A DNA stretch of 64,000 nt, taken from positions 3,658,001-3,722,000 of the forward strand of contig NZ_CP114289.2 in assembly GCF_027111315.2 (NCBI RefSeq), read 5' to 3'. Made by a program: the position numbers and the translations under genes. The stretch is from Flavobacterium limnophilum (lineage in GTDB: Bacteria > Bacteroidota > Bacteroidia > Flavobacteriales > Flavobacteriaceae). The notes below the pieces were generated by a model, which was given only the letters and a program-made list of their open reading frames with translations, did not search any database and had not been told where the DNA came from. Positions 1-9,157 of the stretch are shown piece after piece; the first letter of the stretch is position 1, and each line of letters starts with the position of its first letter.

Positions 1-1701
1 GAATATGGCTTTTTGCCTATCTTTTGAAATTCCGATTCCGGAATCCTTCACAAAAAATTCAATATAATCGCCCTTTATCTCGAATCCAAATTCTATAGTT
101 CCCTTAACGGTATATTTGATGGCATTTTTAACCAAATTGATAAGAATGGCGTACAATTTTTCGGAATCTGAACTAATGATGGTTTCTTCCTTGACTGAAG
201 GTTTTCTTAGGATAAGTTGAATTCCTTTGTCCAGGGTTTCTGGCATAAAAAAAGTATGAATGTATTGCATTTGTTCCTCAACGTTTGTTGCTGAAAAGCT
301 GACATTCATTTGTCCGGCTTCGATTTTTGAAATATCGACAATGTCATTGATAATGTTTAACAGGCGGATGCCGCTTTTTTCTATAATTTCAATATATTTT
401 TTCTGTTCCTCGTTGCTAATATTGTCTTCTTTCAACAATTCGGCAAAACCCACTATCCCATTCATTGGAGTCCTGATTTCGTGACTCATGTTGGCAAGGA
501 AGGCTGATTTTAATTGATCGCTTTCTTCCGCTTTCACTATGGCTTTCTGCAATTGCCAATTTGTTTCTTTCAATTTTTCCTTGGAATCAATCAACTTTTT
601 ATAGTTTTTGCGAAGTGATTTGTTCATTTGTTCATATTCCTTGTTTTTAACGGACAAATCTAGATTTAATCGCGCTGCAATGATTCTCGCGCGCTGTTTG
701 GTAACAAGTAATGAGTAAGACAAAGCAAATAACAACAAACTTATTATTAAGCCGCCAATTAATATGATCAGCGTTTTGGTCGTAAAGATGAATGCTTTTT
801 CTGAAGGTTGTGAAAACACCAATATCCATTTTTTTTTATTGAACAAAACAGGAAGCACTAGCGTTTTGTTTTTTGTTTGACCACTTTCTATTCTGTTTTT
901 CTGACTATCAAACAAAAGGTTTTTTGGCGAAACAACATCGTCATAAATATTCAATCGAATGTTTTTTTCGTCATTTAAGTCCCACTTTCCTAAAATACTT
1001 TTCATCAAATCGTCCATGCGAAACGGACTGTAAACCCAGCCGATGATGGCTGCCCGGCGATCTGCTATTGTATTTAAAGGAGCATTTTTGTATACCGGAG
1101 CATACATTATCGTGCCAGCCTGCACCTTTCCTTTTTTTGTTCCCTGAAGCAAAACTACTTTTCCTGACAGTGTTGGCACATTTAGGTCGCGAGCCTCTTC
1201 CATGGCTTTGCGCCTAACGGGTTCGGAATATATGTCGAAACCAAAAGCAAGAGCGTTTCTTTGGTCAAATGGCTCAATAAAAATTATGGGAGCATAAACA
1301 TCCCTTATTCCTTGAGGATAAACGGTATATTTAGGAAATCCTTCTTTCCGAACAGCAGAAATATGATTTTTTAGTTGGTCTTTTTTAATTATGGATGAAA
1401 ACCCAAAGGCCTGAACGCCAATAAAATTCTCGTTTATTCTGGAAAATTTATTAAAAAGTTGCCATTCTTCCCGTGTAACCGATTTAGAGGCTTCAAAAAA
1501 GGAAGAACCACTAAGCAAAAACTGGGCATGCAAATTAATTTGTACAAAAATTTTGGTTTTAATCTCATTACAAACTAAGTCAAACTCTTTTTGGGACTGA
1601 ACTTCTTCTTCTTGTCTGAAATAATTGGAAACGCCAAAAGTCAGGACAAGTCCAATAATCAGGATTGCAAAAGACTTCCATATTGGATTGTAATTTCTCA
1701 C
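1..1701 (-). CDS. CHASE-domain sensor histidine kinase (3' end beyond window)
   Basis: Membrane sensor kinase that would sense an extracytoplasmic ligand and autophosphorylate. Reading the minus strand gives an N-terminal membrane segment, a periplasmic CHASE-like domain of roughly 250 residues (with the Q-A-F-G-F and I-G-W-V-Y-S-P-F stretches typical of CHASE), a second membrane segment, a coiled coil, a HisKA H-box (FLANMSHEIRTPMNGI) and the start of an HATPase domain reaching an N-box (NLVKNAIKYT). The kinase domain runs off the left edge, so a C-terminal receiver cannot be excluded. No ATG lies upstream of the first membrane segment before a stop; the GTG at 1701-1699 is the best start. 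Ligand and partner regulator are unknown. Confidence 0.85.
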   Translation of the reverse strand, partial: MRNYNPIWKSFAILIIGLVLTFGVSNYFRQEEEVQSQKEFDLVCNEIKTKIFVQINLHAQFLLSGSSFFEASKSVTREEWQLFNKFSRINENFIGVQAFGFSSIIKKDQLKNHISAVRKEGFPKYTVYPQGIRDVYAPIIFIEPFDQRNALAFGFDIYSEPVRRKAMEEARDLNVPTLSGKVVLLQGTKKGKVQAGTIMYAPVYKNAPLNTIADRRAAIIGWVYSPFRMDDLMKSILGKWDLNDEKNIRLNIYDDVVSPKNLLFDSQKNRIESGQTKNKTLVLPVLFNKKKWILVFSQPSEKAFIFTTKTLIILIGGLIISLLLFALSYSLLVTKQRARIIAARLNLDLSVKNKEYEQMNKSLRKNYKKLIDSKEKLKETNWQLQKAIVKAEESDQLKSAFLANMSHEIRTPMNGIVGFAELLKEDNISNEEQKKYIEIIEKSGIRLLNIINDIVDISKIEAGQMNVSFSATNVEEQMQYIHTFFMPETLDKGIQLILRKPSVKEETIISSDSEKLYAILINLVKNAIKYTVKGTIEFGFEIKGDYIEFFVKDSGIGISKDRQKAIF

Positions 1702-2034
1702 AGAGATTTTTTTATAAGTCTTGGTTTGACTAATTAATGTAATTCTTGGTTTATTTTGACTTCGCTTTTTTTGTTTAAAACAAATAAAAGCCGATAAGAC
1801 AATCTGTTAAATCAGTTTTTATCACAAAAATAATGCAAAATTTCATACAACTACTATAAAAAATTAGAATATTTTTAGAGACTTTAAATTTATGGCTTCA
1901 TCTATCGAACAAGAAAAAAACATCCAATACCCTGAAAAACCGCACCATTTGACTTTAATTTTATCAAAGTTTGATTTCGAAATTCCTACTTTTGAAAAAA
2001 AAAAAAATTTGAGTTCAAAAAAACCATATAAAAA
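1702..2034. other. Intergenic region with a possible 48-codon ORF and an A13 run
   Basis: Between two divergent genes. On the plus strand an ATG at 1892 opens a 48-codon frame that ends at the TGA at 2036-2038, overlapping the GTG start of the transporter. The frame passes through a run of 13 A near 1995-2007. The predicted peptide is Lys-rich at its end and I do not recognise it. It is not in the transporter frame, and the transporter frame has a TAA at 2029-2031, so slippage on the A run would not fuse the two. It may be a small gene, a leader, or chance. Confidence 0.3.
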
Positions 2035-2958
2035 GTGAAAACTAAAATAAAAAAGGCCTTTTCATCTAGAATTAATGCCGTTGGATTACCCATTTTGGCC
2101 TTGTGTTGGGTCTGCTTTTTTTGGGGCACAACCTGGATTGCTTCAAAAGAAGGCGTGCGACACATGCCTGCTTTACAACTTGCGGGAATCAGGCAATTCA
2201 TTGGCGGAATTCTTTATGTCGCTTTCTTTTTATACAAAAAAGCTCCTTGGCCAAAGGGAAAACAATGGAAAGCCATATTTATTTTAAGCATTCTAAATTT
2301 TGCATTGAGCAATGGCTTGAGCACTTGGGGCGTCAAATATATCAGTAGTGGTTTGGGGGCCATCATAGGAGCCATTTTCCCTCTTTGGATTGTTTTTATC
2401 ACCCTTTTTAGAGGCGAAAGAATCGCTCGCTTGTCGATACTGGGACTTGTAGTGAGTTTTGCCGGGGTTTGTGTCATTTTCTACGATCATCTGGCCGATT
2501 TCTTGAAACCTGATTTTAGATTTGGCATTTTCCTGTCACTGATAGCAACAGTAAGTTGGGCCTTTGGGAGTTTGTATACCAAGAAAAAAGCGGCGAGTTT
2601 CAATCCCTATTTCAGTTTGGGATTGCAGATGCTGATTTCAAGTTTTATCACCTTGGCCATTACTGGTGCGACCGGAACTGGAGTAAACATCGGTTCGATT
2701 CCGGCAAATTCTTGGTGGGCAATTGCCTATTTGGTCATCATTGGTTCCGTGCTCACCTTTATTGCCTATATTTATATGCTTCAAAGGCTTCCGCCGGAAA
2801 TAAACAGTATTTATGCCTATGTAAATCCTATTGTGGCGGTTTTGTTGGGTGCCTTGATTTTTGGTGAACAACTCACGATGGCAATCGCAATAGGTGGCGG
2901 AATAACATTATTAGGGCTGTATTTGGTAAATTATTCGATGCGGAAAGCTAAAATATAA
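2035..2958 (+). CDS. EamA/DMT-family transporter
   Basis: Inner-membrane drug/metabolite transporter superfamily protein, 307 residues. It shows two EamA halves of five hydrophobic helices each (about residues 15-145 and 155-305), with the family-typical W-G-x-x-W-x-x-S-K near the first helix and a late G-E segment (FGEQLT). The substrate cannot be read from sequence; relatives export amino acids or metabolites. The start is a GTG, forced by a TAA only four bases upstream; the first internal ATG lies beyond helix 1. It is a single gene followed by a clear hairpin terminator. Confidence 0.85.
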   Translation: MKTKIKKAFSSRINAVGLPILALCWVCFFWGTTWIASKEGVRHMPALQLAGIRQFIGGILYVAFFLYKKAPWPKGKQWKAIFILSILNFALSNGLSTWGVKYISSGLGAIIGAIFPLWIVFITLFRGERIARLSILGLVVSFAGVCVIFYDHLADFLKPDFRFGIFLSLIATVSWAFGSLYTKKKAASFNPYFSLGLQMLISSFITLAITGATGTGVNIGSIPANSWWAIAYLVIIGSVLTFIAYIYMLQRLPPEINSIYAYVNPIVAVLLGALIFGEQLTMAIAIGGGITLLGLYLVNYSMRKAKI

Positions 2959-2960
2959 CA

Positions 2961-2992
2961 AAAATTCCCAAGATCACACTTGGGAATTTTTT
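2961..2992. terminator. Rho-independent terminator, probably bidirectional
   Basis: A 12-bp perfect stem (2961-2972 with 2979-2990) around a 6-base loop, with A-rich left and T-rich right flanks. It sits between the convergent EamA transporter and M13 peptidase genes and can serve both. Confidence 0.8.
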
Positions 2993-3009
2993 ATACTAAA
3001 AATAGGCTG

Positions 3010-5073
3010 TTACCAGATTTTCACTCGTTTCTCTGGAGCAATATACATTCCGTCTCCTGACTTAATCTCGAAAGCTTTATAAAAGGAGTCTATGTTCAGC
3101 AAAGGAACATAAGCCCTGTATATTCCTGGTGAATGGGGATCCGTTTTTACCAAATTTTTTATGGCTTCGTCACGCATTTTGGTTCTCCAAACCGTGGCCC
3201 AAGAAATAAAGAAACGCTGTTCTGGCGTGTAACCGTCTATAAGTCCTGGATTTCCATTTTCCTTCAAATAAATTTGCAAACCATCGTAAGCAGCATTTAT
3301 TCCTCCTAGATCACCAATGTTTTCACCCAAGGTAAATTTTCCGTCAACGAAAATTCCCGGCAAAGGTTGCAAAGCGCTGTATTGATCCGCAAGTGAACCC
3401 GTCAAAGCAGCAAATTGCTTTTGGTCATCAGCCGTCCACCAATCATTTAGGTTTCCGTCAGCATCATAACGAGAACCCGAATCGTCAAATCCGTGTGAGA
3501 TTTCGTGACCAATCACTGCTCCAATTCCTCCATAATTTACAGCTTCATCTGCTTGATAATTGTAGAATGGCGGTTGTAAAATCGCTGCAGGAAATACAAT
3601 TTCGTTGTAAGAAGGATTGTAATAGGCGTTCACGGTTTGTGGCGACATATGCCATTCGGTCTTGTCAACGGGTTTGTACAATTTGTCTATGTCTTCTTTA
3701 GTTCTCCAACGAGAAATGTTTTTTGAATTCTCAAAATACGACCCTCCTTCTTCCGGGCTTTTTATGGTCAAGTACGAATAATCTTTCCATTTGTCGGGAT
3801 ACCCAATTTTTATTTTGGATTTGTGCAATTTTGCAATGGCGCTAATCTTTGTTTCTGCCGACATCCAAGGCAAATTATTAATGCGGTTTTCGAATGCTAG
3901 AAAAATATTCTTAATCATTTTCTCGGCTTTGGCTTTGGCTTCGGCCGGAAATTTTTTCTCCACGTACAATTTACCCAATGCTTCGCCAGTAGCTCCGTTA
4001 ATTACCTGCAGTGCTCGTTCGTCGCGAGGTCTTTCTTTGATGGCTCCGGTTAATGTCTTTCCATAAAATTCCCAATTAGCTGTTTCGATTGTTGTTGACA
4101 AACTTGTTGAAGCCCTGTTTAATAAAGTCCAACGCATATAAGCTTTCCAATCTTCAACTTTGTTTTCTTTAAATATAGTTTCCAAGGCGGTCATATATTT
4201 AGGTTGTGCAACAATCAGGGAATCTACTTTTGTCAAACCAATCTTTGTCAAATAGTTTTTCCAATCTATGGATGGTGTCAATTTTTGTAAATCAGAAACC
4301 GTCATTGGATTATATGATTTTCTTCGATCTCTCCTTTCTACCCTATCAAATCTGGGTTTTGACATCTGGATTTCCAATGCCAAAATTTTCTCGGCATCCG
4401 ATTTGGCTTTTAGCGGCTTTTCGCCCAAAAACTGCAACATCCTGGTCAGGTGCAAAACATATTTATCCCTCTTTTCTTTAGAATCCTTGTCATCGGAAAC
4501 ATAATAATCACGGTCTGGCAAACCTACACTTCCGGGACCAATGCTAATTACATTCCTGTTGCTGTTTTTGGCATCTGCTCCAATACCGAAACCAAAAAAA
4601 CCAGCGCCTCCAATGGCATCCATTTCTATCAAAAATGCCTGTAAATCTTTGGTGTTTTTTACCGCATTAATTTTGGCCAAATAAGGCTTGAGTGGAGACA
4701 AACCTTGTCTGTTCCTGCCAATGGTGTCCATAATGGTTTTGTATAAATTTATGGCTTTGCCTTGGTCTGTACTAGATTTGTATTTTGGATTTTTTGAGGC
4801 TTCGGCCAAAATTTCCAAAGCATCTTTATCTGTTTTTTGACGCAATTCATTAAAACTTCCCCAAGTAGTCTTGTCGGCAGGGATTTCGGTTTTATCAAGC
4901 CAACTTCCGTTTACGAATCTGAAAAAGTCGTCGTTTGGCTTAACCTGCATGTCCATATTGGAAACATTGATTCCTGGTTCTTGCTTCGCTGGAGCATTTT
5001 GAGCGTTACTCGTTGCAAATCCAATGATTGCGGGAATAACAAAAATCAATTGTCTTTTTAAATGTACTTTCAT
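3010..5073 (-). CDS. M13 (neprilysin/PepO-type) zinc metallopeptidase, exported
   Basis: Zinc endopeptidase of family M13, 687 residues, full length for bacterial members. An N-terminal signal peptide (residues 1-25, ending A-Q-N-A) indicates export to the periplasm or surface. Peptidase_M13_N spans about 40-420. The catalytic part has the substrate-binding N-A-Y-Y near 482, the zinc motif HEISH at 523-527, the third zinc ligand in ENIGD (Glu584), and the C-terminal K-R-V-K-I-W ending that parallels the conserved C-terminal Trp of neprilysins. It probably degrades small peptides. It is a single gene; a minus-strand TAGTTTTG at 5108-5101 is a possible -7 element. Confidence 0.93.
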   Translation of the reverse strand: MKVHLKRQLIFVIPAIIGFATSNAQNAPAKQEPGINVSNMDMQVKPNDDFFRFVNGSWLDKTEIPADKTTWGSFNELRQKTDKDALEILAEASKNPKYKSSTDQGKAINLYKTIMDTIGRNRQGLSPLKPYLAKINAVKNTKDLQAFLIEMDAIGGAGFFGFGIGADAKNSNRNVISIGPGSVGLPDRDYYVSDDKDSKEKRDKYVLHLTRMLQFLGEKPLKAKSDAEKILALEIQMSKPRFDRVERRDRRKSYNPMTVSDLQKLTPSIDWKNYLTKIGLTKVDSLIVAQPKYMTALETIFKENKVEDWKAYMRWTLLNRASTSLSTTIETANWEFYGKTLTGAIKERPRDERALQVINGATGEALGKLYVEKKFPAEAKAKAEKMIKNIFLAFENRINNLPWMSAETKISAIAKLHKSKIKIGYPDKWKDYSYLTIKSPEEGGSYFENSKNISRWRTKEDIDKLYKPVDKTEWHMSPQTVNAYYNPSYNEIVFPAAILQPPFYNYQADEAVNYGGIGAVIGHEISHGFDDSGSRYDADGNLNDWWTADDQKQFAALTGSLADQYSALQPLPGIFVDGKFTLGENIGDLGGINAAYDGLQIYLKENGNPGLIDGYTPEQRFFISWATVWRTKMRDEAIKNLVKTDPHSPGIYRAYVPLLNIDSFYKAFEIKSGDGMYIAPEKRVKIW

Positions 5074-5204
5074 TTATTTTTTATGGTTTGGTTCTTGTCA
5101 CAAAACTATCCATAAAATTCAACAATTACGTTAATTTTTGTTAAAAAAAATATTCCTCAATTTAAAACAAATCTCCTTTCCGTATTTTTACCCAAATTAT
5201 TTTC

Positions 5205-5906
5205 ATGAAATCCTTTCTCCATAAATATCGAAAATTCATTGGCATCTGGTTGGTGTTTTCCATCATCGTGATTTCCTTGTTTTATACCGCATTGAAACCC
5301 AAAAAAACGCTCCCCATTTACAACCCATCCGATGTAAACCCGGAATTGGTGGACACGACCGTACAATATATTGCCAACAAACACCACATTGCCGATTTTT
5401 CGTTTACCAACCAAAACGGCAAAACGATTACCCAAAAAGATTATGAAGGCACCATTTATGTCGCCGATTTTTTCTTCACTACCTGCAAATCCATTTGCCC
5501 AAAGATGACCACAAATTTGGTCGATGTGCAAAAAGCTTTTTTGAATAATCCAAAAGTAAAACTGCTTTCCTTTTCCGTTATGCCTGACATTGACAGTGTT
5601 TCGGTTTTGAAGGATTATGCCGATCTAAACGGAGTGGTGGACAGTAAATGGAACTTGGTTACGGGCGACAAAAAAGCGATTTACACGATGGCCAGAAAAT
5701 CCTACTTGGCCGTAAAACAAGGAAAACCCGAAGAACAATACGACATGGTTCACACGGAAAATTTTGTTTTGGTGGACTCCAAGAAACGGGTTCGCGGCTT
5801 TTATGACGGCACCAATCTTGATGGGCCAACCGAACCTGGAATTAAAAATGTAAAACAATTAATAGAAGATATTAATTGGCTTTTGGAAGAGGAGAAAAAT
5901 CAGTAA
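5205..5906 (+). CDS. SCO1/SenC/PrrC-family copper-binding thioredoxin-fold protein
   Basis: Membrane-anchored thioredoxin-fold protein, 233 residues, of the family that delivers copper to the CuA site of cytochrome oxidase or acts as a thiol oxidoreductase. One N-terminal membrane helix (about 11-28) is followed by a soluble domain facing the periplasm. The copper ligands of the family are present: Cys94 and Cys98 in TTCKSICP and His183 in MVHTENF. It stands just upstream of feoA but that operon has its own promoter in the 70-bp gap, so co-transcription is uncertain. The position fits a metal-handling neighbourhood. Confidence 0.9.
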   Translation: MKSFLHKYRKFIGIWLVFSIIVISLFYTALKPKKTLPIYNPSDVNPELVDTTVQYIANKHHIADFSFTNQNGKTITQKDYEGTIYVADFFFTTCKSICPKMTTNLVDVQKAFLNNPKVKLLSFSVMPDIDSVSVLKDYADLNGVVDSKWNLVTGDKKAIYTMARKSYLAVKQGKPEEQYDMVHTENFVLVDSKKRVRGFYDGTNLDGPTEPGIKNVKQLIEDINWLLEEEKNQ

Positions 5907-5920
5907 TCTGATAATTGTCA

Positions 5921-5950
5921 TTTGATATTCTTTTTTTTACTGTACTTTTG
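5921..5950 (+). promoter_or_regulatory. Bacteroidota-type promoter of feoAB
   Basis: TTTG at 5921-5924 and TACTTTTG at 5943-5950 (exact TANNTTTG), spaced by 18 bases. Transcription would start near 5957, 20 bases before the feoA start. Confidence 0.65.
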
Positions 5951-5951
5951 T

Positions 5952-5971
5952 AATCTAAATTCAATCTAAAT
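5952..5971. promoter_or_regulatory. Candidate metalloregulator operator: direct repeat over the feoA start point
   Basis: Two copies of AATCTAAAT (5952-5960 and 5963-5971) lie exactly 11 bases apart, one helical turn, covering the predicted transcription start. The core TCTAAA is one half of the palindrome found in front of the TonB receptor and Nramp genes at 11091-11108. The likely binder is the DtxR/MntR-type protein encoded at 8450-9103; this is inference. Confidence 0.5.
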
Positions 5972-5976
5972 AAGAA

Positions 5977-6210
5977 TTGCGAACTACGATAGCCAACCTA
6001 AAAAAAGGAGAGAAAGCCATCATCAAGGATTTTGATGCCGACATTATTCCGTTAAAACTACTGGAAATGGGCTGCTTGCCCGGAAATATGGTCGAATTAC
6101 TTCAAATTGCGCCCTTTGGCGATCCTTTATATTTGGATATAAATGGTTCACATCTTGCCATTCGTATCGAAACTGCTCGCGAAATTGAGATTGATATTAT
6201 CAAAAAATAA
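5977..6210 (+). CDS. feoA: FeoA, ferrous iron transport accessory protein
   Basis: Small cytoplasmic SH3-like protein, 77 residues, that works with FeoB in Fe(II) uptake. The sequence shows the FeoA pattern: L-K-K-G-E near residue 8, the L-L-E-M-G-C-L-P-G turn near 29-37, and a C-terminal R-I-E-T-A-R-E-I-E-I strand. The reading frame starts with TTG at 5977; no ATG is available without losing the first strand. feoB begins 5 bases after the stop, so the two are cotranscribed. Confidence 0.9.
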   Translation: MRTTIANLKKGEKAIIKDFDADIIPLKLLEMGCLPGNMVELLQIAPFGDPLYLDINGSHLAIRIETAREIEIDIIKK

Positions 6211-6215
6211 CTCGA

Positions 6216-8318
6216 ATGAGCAAGCAAAATATCAATGTCGCTTTAATTGGAAACCCAAACGTGGGGAAAACTTCGGTTTTTAACCAACTCACCGGCTTGA
6301 ATCAACAAGTGGGAAATTATCCCGGAATTACGGTCGAAAAGAAAGTTGGTTTTTGCAAATTGCCCAACAATATCAATGCCAACGTAGTCGATTTGCCGGG
6401 AACTTACAGTTTGAATGCCAGTTCTGCCGACGAAAACGTGGTTATTGAACTTTTGCTAAACAAAAACGACAAACTCTACCCGGACGTCATTGTAGTGGTT
6501 TCGGAAGTGGAAAACTTGAAACGTAATTTGTTGCTTTTCACCCAAATAAAAGACTTGGAAATTCCTACAATTCTGGTCATCAACATGATTGACAGAATGA
6601 AACTCAAGGGAATTTCATTGGACATTCCGTATTTAGAATCCCAATTGAAAACCAAAATTGTGCTCGCTAGTTCTCGAAAAGGCACTGGAATCGAAGAATT
6701 AAAAAACACGATTACCACCTATAAAACCATTTCTACCGAACCGTGTTTAAACGCTTCGTCCATTGACGACGAATACTTCAACACGCTTCGAAAAACATTT
6801 CCCAACCAGTCTTTGTACAAACTTTGGTTGGTGATTACCCAAGACGTGAATTTTGTGGATTTACACAGAAAATCACTAAAAAACACTTCGTTTACCAAAA
6901 CCGATTCGGAGCTAAAAAAATTGCAACAAAAGGAAACCATCAAGCGTTACCAATTTATAAATGATACGCTGAAAATAGGCCAAAAAGTGGATTCGGCATC
7001 GGCCACGGATTTCAGGAGCAAACTGGATCGCGTGTTAACTCACAAAGTTTGGGGTTACCTGATCTTCTTTTTTTTATTGTTTGCCATCTTCCAATCTATT
7101 TTTGAATGGTCGAAAATACCGATGGATTTTATTGACCAGAGCTTTGCCAAATTAAGTTCATTGGCAGACGATAGCTTGCCGCCCGGAGCTTTTACCAATT
7201 TAATTGCCCAAGGAATCATCCCTGGAATAGGCGGAATCTTGATTTTTATTCCCCAAATTGCCTTCCTGTTTTTGTTCATTTCCATTCTCGAAGAAAGTGG
7301 TTACATGAGCCGAGTGGTCTTTTTGATGGACAAAATCATGCGTAAATTTGGCCTTTCGGGCAAGAGTATCGTACCACTTATTTCTGGTACTGCCTGCGCC
7401 ATTCCTGCGATTATGGCGACACGAAATATCGAAAACTGGAAAGAACGATTAATCACTATTTTGGTCACTCCTTTCACCACTTGTTCGGCGAGATTGCCTG
7501 TTTACGCCATCATTATTGGACTGGTAATTCCGGATCAATATGTTTTTGGAGTGTTAAATTTACAAGGGTTAACACTAATGTTGTTGTATCTTTTAGGCTT
7601 TGGAATGGCCATCCTTTCGGCTTATGTACTGCACAAAATACTGCAACTGAATTGCAAAACTTTCTTTGTGGTCGAAATGCCCAATTACAAGTTGCCCATG
7701 TTCAAAAATGTGGGGATAAACGTTATCGAAAAAACCAAGGCTTTTGTCTTTGGAGCGGGAAAAATAATTCTTTCGATATCGATAATTTTATGGTTCTTGG
7801 CTTCCAATGGGCCAGGAAAAGATTTCAGTGATGCCAAATCTATTATCACCTCTAAAACAGAAAACAGCAATCTATCAGCAGTGGAATTGGAGAACAAAGT
7901 GGCTTCCTATAAATTAGAAAATTCGTATATCGGAATAATGGGGAAAACCATCGAACCAGCGATTTCTCCTTTGGGTTACGATTGGAAAATTGGCGTTGCC
8001 ATCATCAGTTCGTTTGCCGCAAGAGAGGTTTTTGTGGGAACCTTGGCCACTATTTACAGCGTTGGCGGAAGCGATAATGAAGCCACCATAAAAAACAAAA
8101 TGGCCTCCGAAGTCCATCCTGAAACAGGGGAAAAAATATTTAATTTTGCTTCCGGGATTTCGCTATTGTTGTTTTACGCTTTTGCGATGCAATGTGCCAG
8201 CACTTTGGCCGTTACCAAAAAAGAAACCAATAGCTGGAAATGGCCTTTGGGTCAATTGATTTTTATGAGCGGATTTGCCTATATTGTAGCATTGCTAGCT
8301 TATCAAATTTTAAAATAA
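6216..8318 (+). CDS. feoB: FeoB, ferrous iron transporter with G domain
   Basis: Inner-membrane Fe(II) transporter, 700 residues. The N-terminal GTPase domain has G1 GNPNVGKTS (12-20), G3 DLPGTY (about 60), G4 as N-M-I-D (about 124-127) and G5 near 152. A linker (200-270) leads to the membrane part with two nucleoside-recognition Gate domains (about 340-460 and 500-690), including the Cys-containing motif S-G-T-A-C-A-I-P and C-S-A-R-L-P, conserved in the transport path. It lies in a feoA-feoB-small Cys protein operon, probably repressed by the neighbouring metalloregulator. Confidence 0.95.
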   Translation: MSKQNINVALIGNPNVGKTSVFNQLTGLNQQVGNYPGITVEKKVGFCKLPNNINANVVDLPGTYSLNASSADENVVIELLLNKNDKLYPDVIVVVSEVENLKRNLLLFTQIKDLEIPTILVINMIDRMKLKGISLDIPYLESQLKTKIVLASSRKGTGIEELKNTITTYKTISTEPCLNASSIDDEYFNTLRKTFPNQSLYKLWLVITQDVNFVDLHRKSLKNTSFTKTDSELKKLQQKETIKRYQFINDTLKIGQKVDSASATDFRSKLDRVLTHKVWGYLIFFFLLFAIFQSIFEWSKIPMDFIDQSFAKLSSLADDSLPPGAFTNLIAQGIIPGIGGILIFIPQIAFLFLFISILEESGYMSRVVFLMDKIMRKFGLSGKSIVPLISGTACAIPAIMATRNIENWKERLITILVTPFTTCSARLPVYAIIIGLVIPDQYVFGVLNLQGLTLMLLYLLGFGMAILSAYVLHKILQLNCKTFFVVEMPNYKLPMFKNVGINVIEKTKAFVFGAGKIILSISIILWFLASNGPGKDFSDAKSIITSKTENSNLSAVELENKVASYKLENSYIGIMGKTIEPAISPLGYDWKIGVAIISSFAAREVFVGTLATIYSVGGSDNEATIKNKMASEVHPETGEKIFNFASGISLLLFYAFAMQCASTLAVTKKETNSWKWPLGQLIFMSGFAYIVALLAYQILK

Positions 8319-8324
8319 ATCATT

Positions 8325-8453
8325 ATGCTACAAGAAATTTTGGCTTATTTAACTTTGGGAATTGCCGTTGCCTTTTTGTTCAAAAAATTCTTCATTAAAA
8401 AGAAGAAAAAAAATTCAGATAAAAACTGCGGCGACGATTGCAATTGTCACTAA
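8325..8453 (+). CDS. FeoB-associated Cys-rich membrane peptide
   Basis: A 42-residue peptide starting 6 bases after the feoB stop. It has one hydrophobic helix (residues 3-19), a basic run (20-29) and a Cys-rich tail (C-G-D-D-C-N-C-H). This is the architecture of the FeoB-associated Cys-rich membrane protein family, thought to have a FeoC-like role; the tail could bind iron. Its stop codon overlaps the stop of the convergent repressor gene by 4 bases (8450-8453). Confidence 0.75.
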   Translation: MLQEILAYLTLGIAVAFLFKKFFIKKKKKNSDKNCGDDCNCH

Positions 8454-9103
8454 ACCACTTTCACGAAAATATTGCTGGCAATTTTATTAGAAATGGCTAG
8501 TTCTCTGGTATTTAATTTAATTTTTAGGGACAAATCGAAACTTTCTTTTCCAATAATTTCTATTTTCGATCCCAATGCAATTTCTTGTTTGTCCAAATAT
8601 TTCAAGAATTCTGATGAGGTATCTTTCACGCCCACACAAATTCCGTTTTGGTTTTCCAAAAGTTCGGAAAGCAATTGTTTTTCGGTGTTAATTATTTGTC
8701 CATTGGCATCCGGAATCGGGTCTCCGTGAGGATCTTCGGTAGGATTACCTAGAAAATCATCCAATTTATTGATTAGTTTCTCTGATTTGATGTGTTCCAA
8801 TTGTTCGGCAATATCGTGAACCTCATCCCAAGAAAAATCCAATTTGTCCACCAAGAAAACTTCCCACAAACGGTGTTTTCTCACTATCATTTTGGCGGTC
8901 AATTTGCCTTTATCCGTCAAGGAAACTCCTTGGTATTTTTTGTAGTTCACCAAATCTTTTTCGGCCAATTTCTTGAGCATGTCCGTTACCGAGGAGGCTT
9001 TGGTCTCCATCATTTCGGCAATGGCATTCGTGCTTACTTCCGATTCTGAAATGGTGGTAAGATGGTATATGGTTTTTAGATAATTTTCTTCGGAAAAAGT
9101 CAT
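8450..9103 (-). CDS. DtxR/MntR-family metal-dependent transcriptional repressor
   Basis: Homodimeric metalloregulator, 217 residues: winged helix (1-75), dimerisation/metal domain (76-145) and a C-terminal FeoA-like SH3 domain (about 150-217). Metal residues seen: His77 and the E-x-x-E-H set Glu100, Glu103, His104. DtxR has Cys where Glu100 stands, while B. subtilis MntR has Glu, so this side looks MntR-like (manganese). The N-terminal ligand position (Met10 in DtxR, Asp8 in MntR) is Asn7 here. It lies 54 bases downstream of the Nramp gene on the same strand, so it is probably autoregulated from the promoter near 11060. Confidence 0.9.
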   Translation of the reverse strand: MTFSEENYLKTIYHLTTISESEVSTNAIAEMMETKASSVTDMLKKLAEKDLVNYKKYQGVSLTDKGKLTAKMIVRKHRLWEVFLVDKLDFSWDEVHDIAEQLEHIKSEKLINKLDDFLGNPTEDPHGDPIPDANGQIINTEKQLLSELLENQNGICVGVKDTSSEFLKYLDKQEIALGSKIEIIGKESFDLSLKIKLNTRELAISNKIASNIFVKVV

Positions 9104-9157
9104 ATTTGATATACGAATTAGGATATTTGATTTACGATATAGCCTTTAAATACATTT

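Noticed and set aside
1892..2038. Fusion of the 48-codon frame to the EamA transporter by slippage on the A13 run
   Set aside because: The transporter frame contains a TAA at 2029-2031 between the A run and the GTG, so slippage would still terminate.
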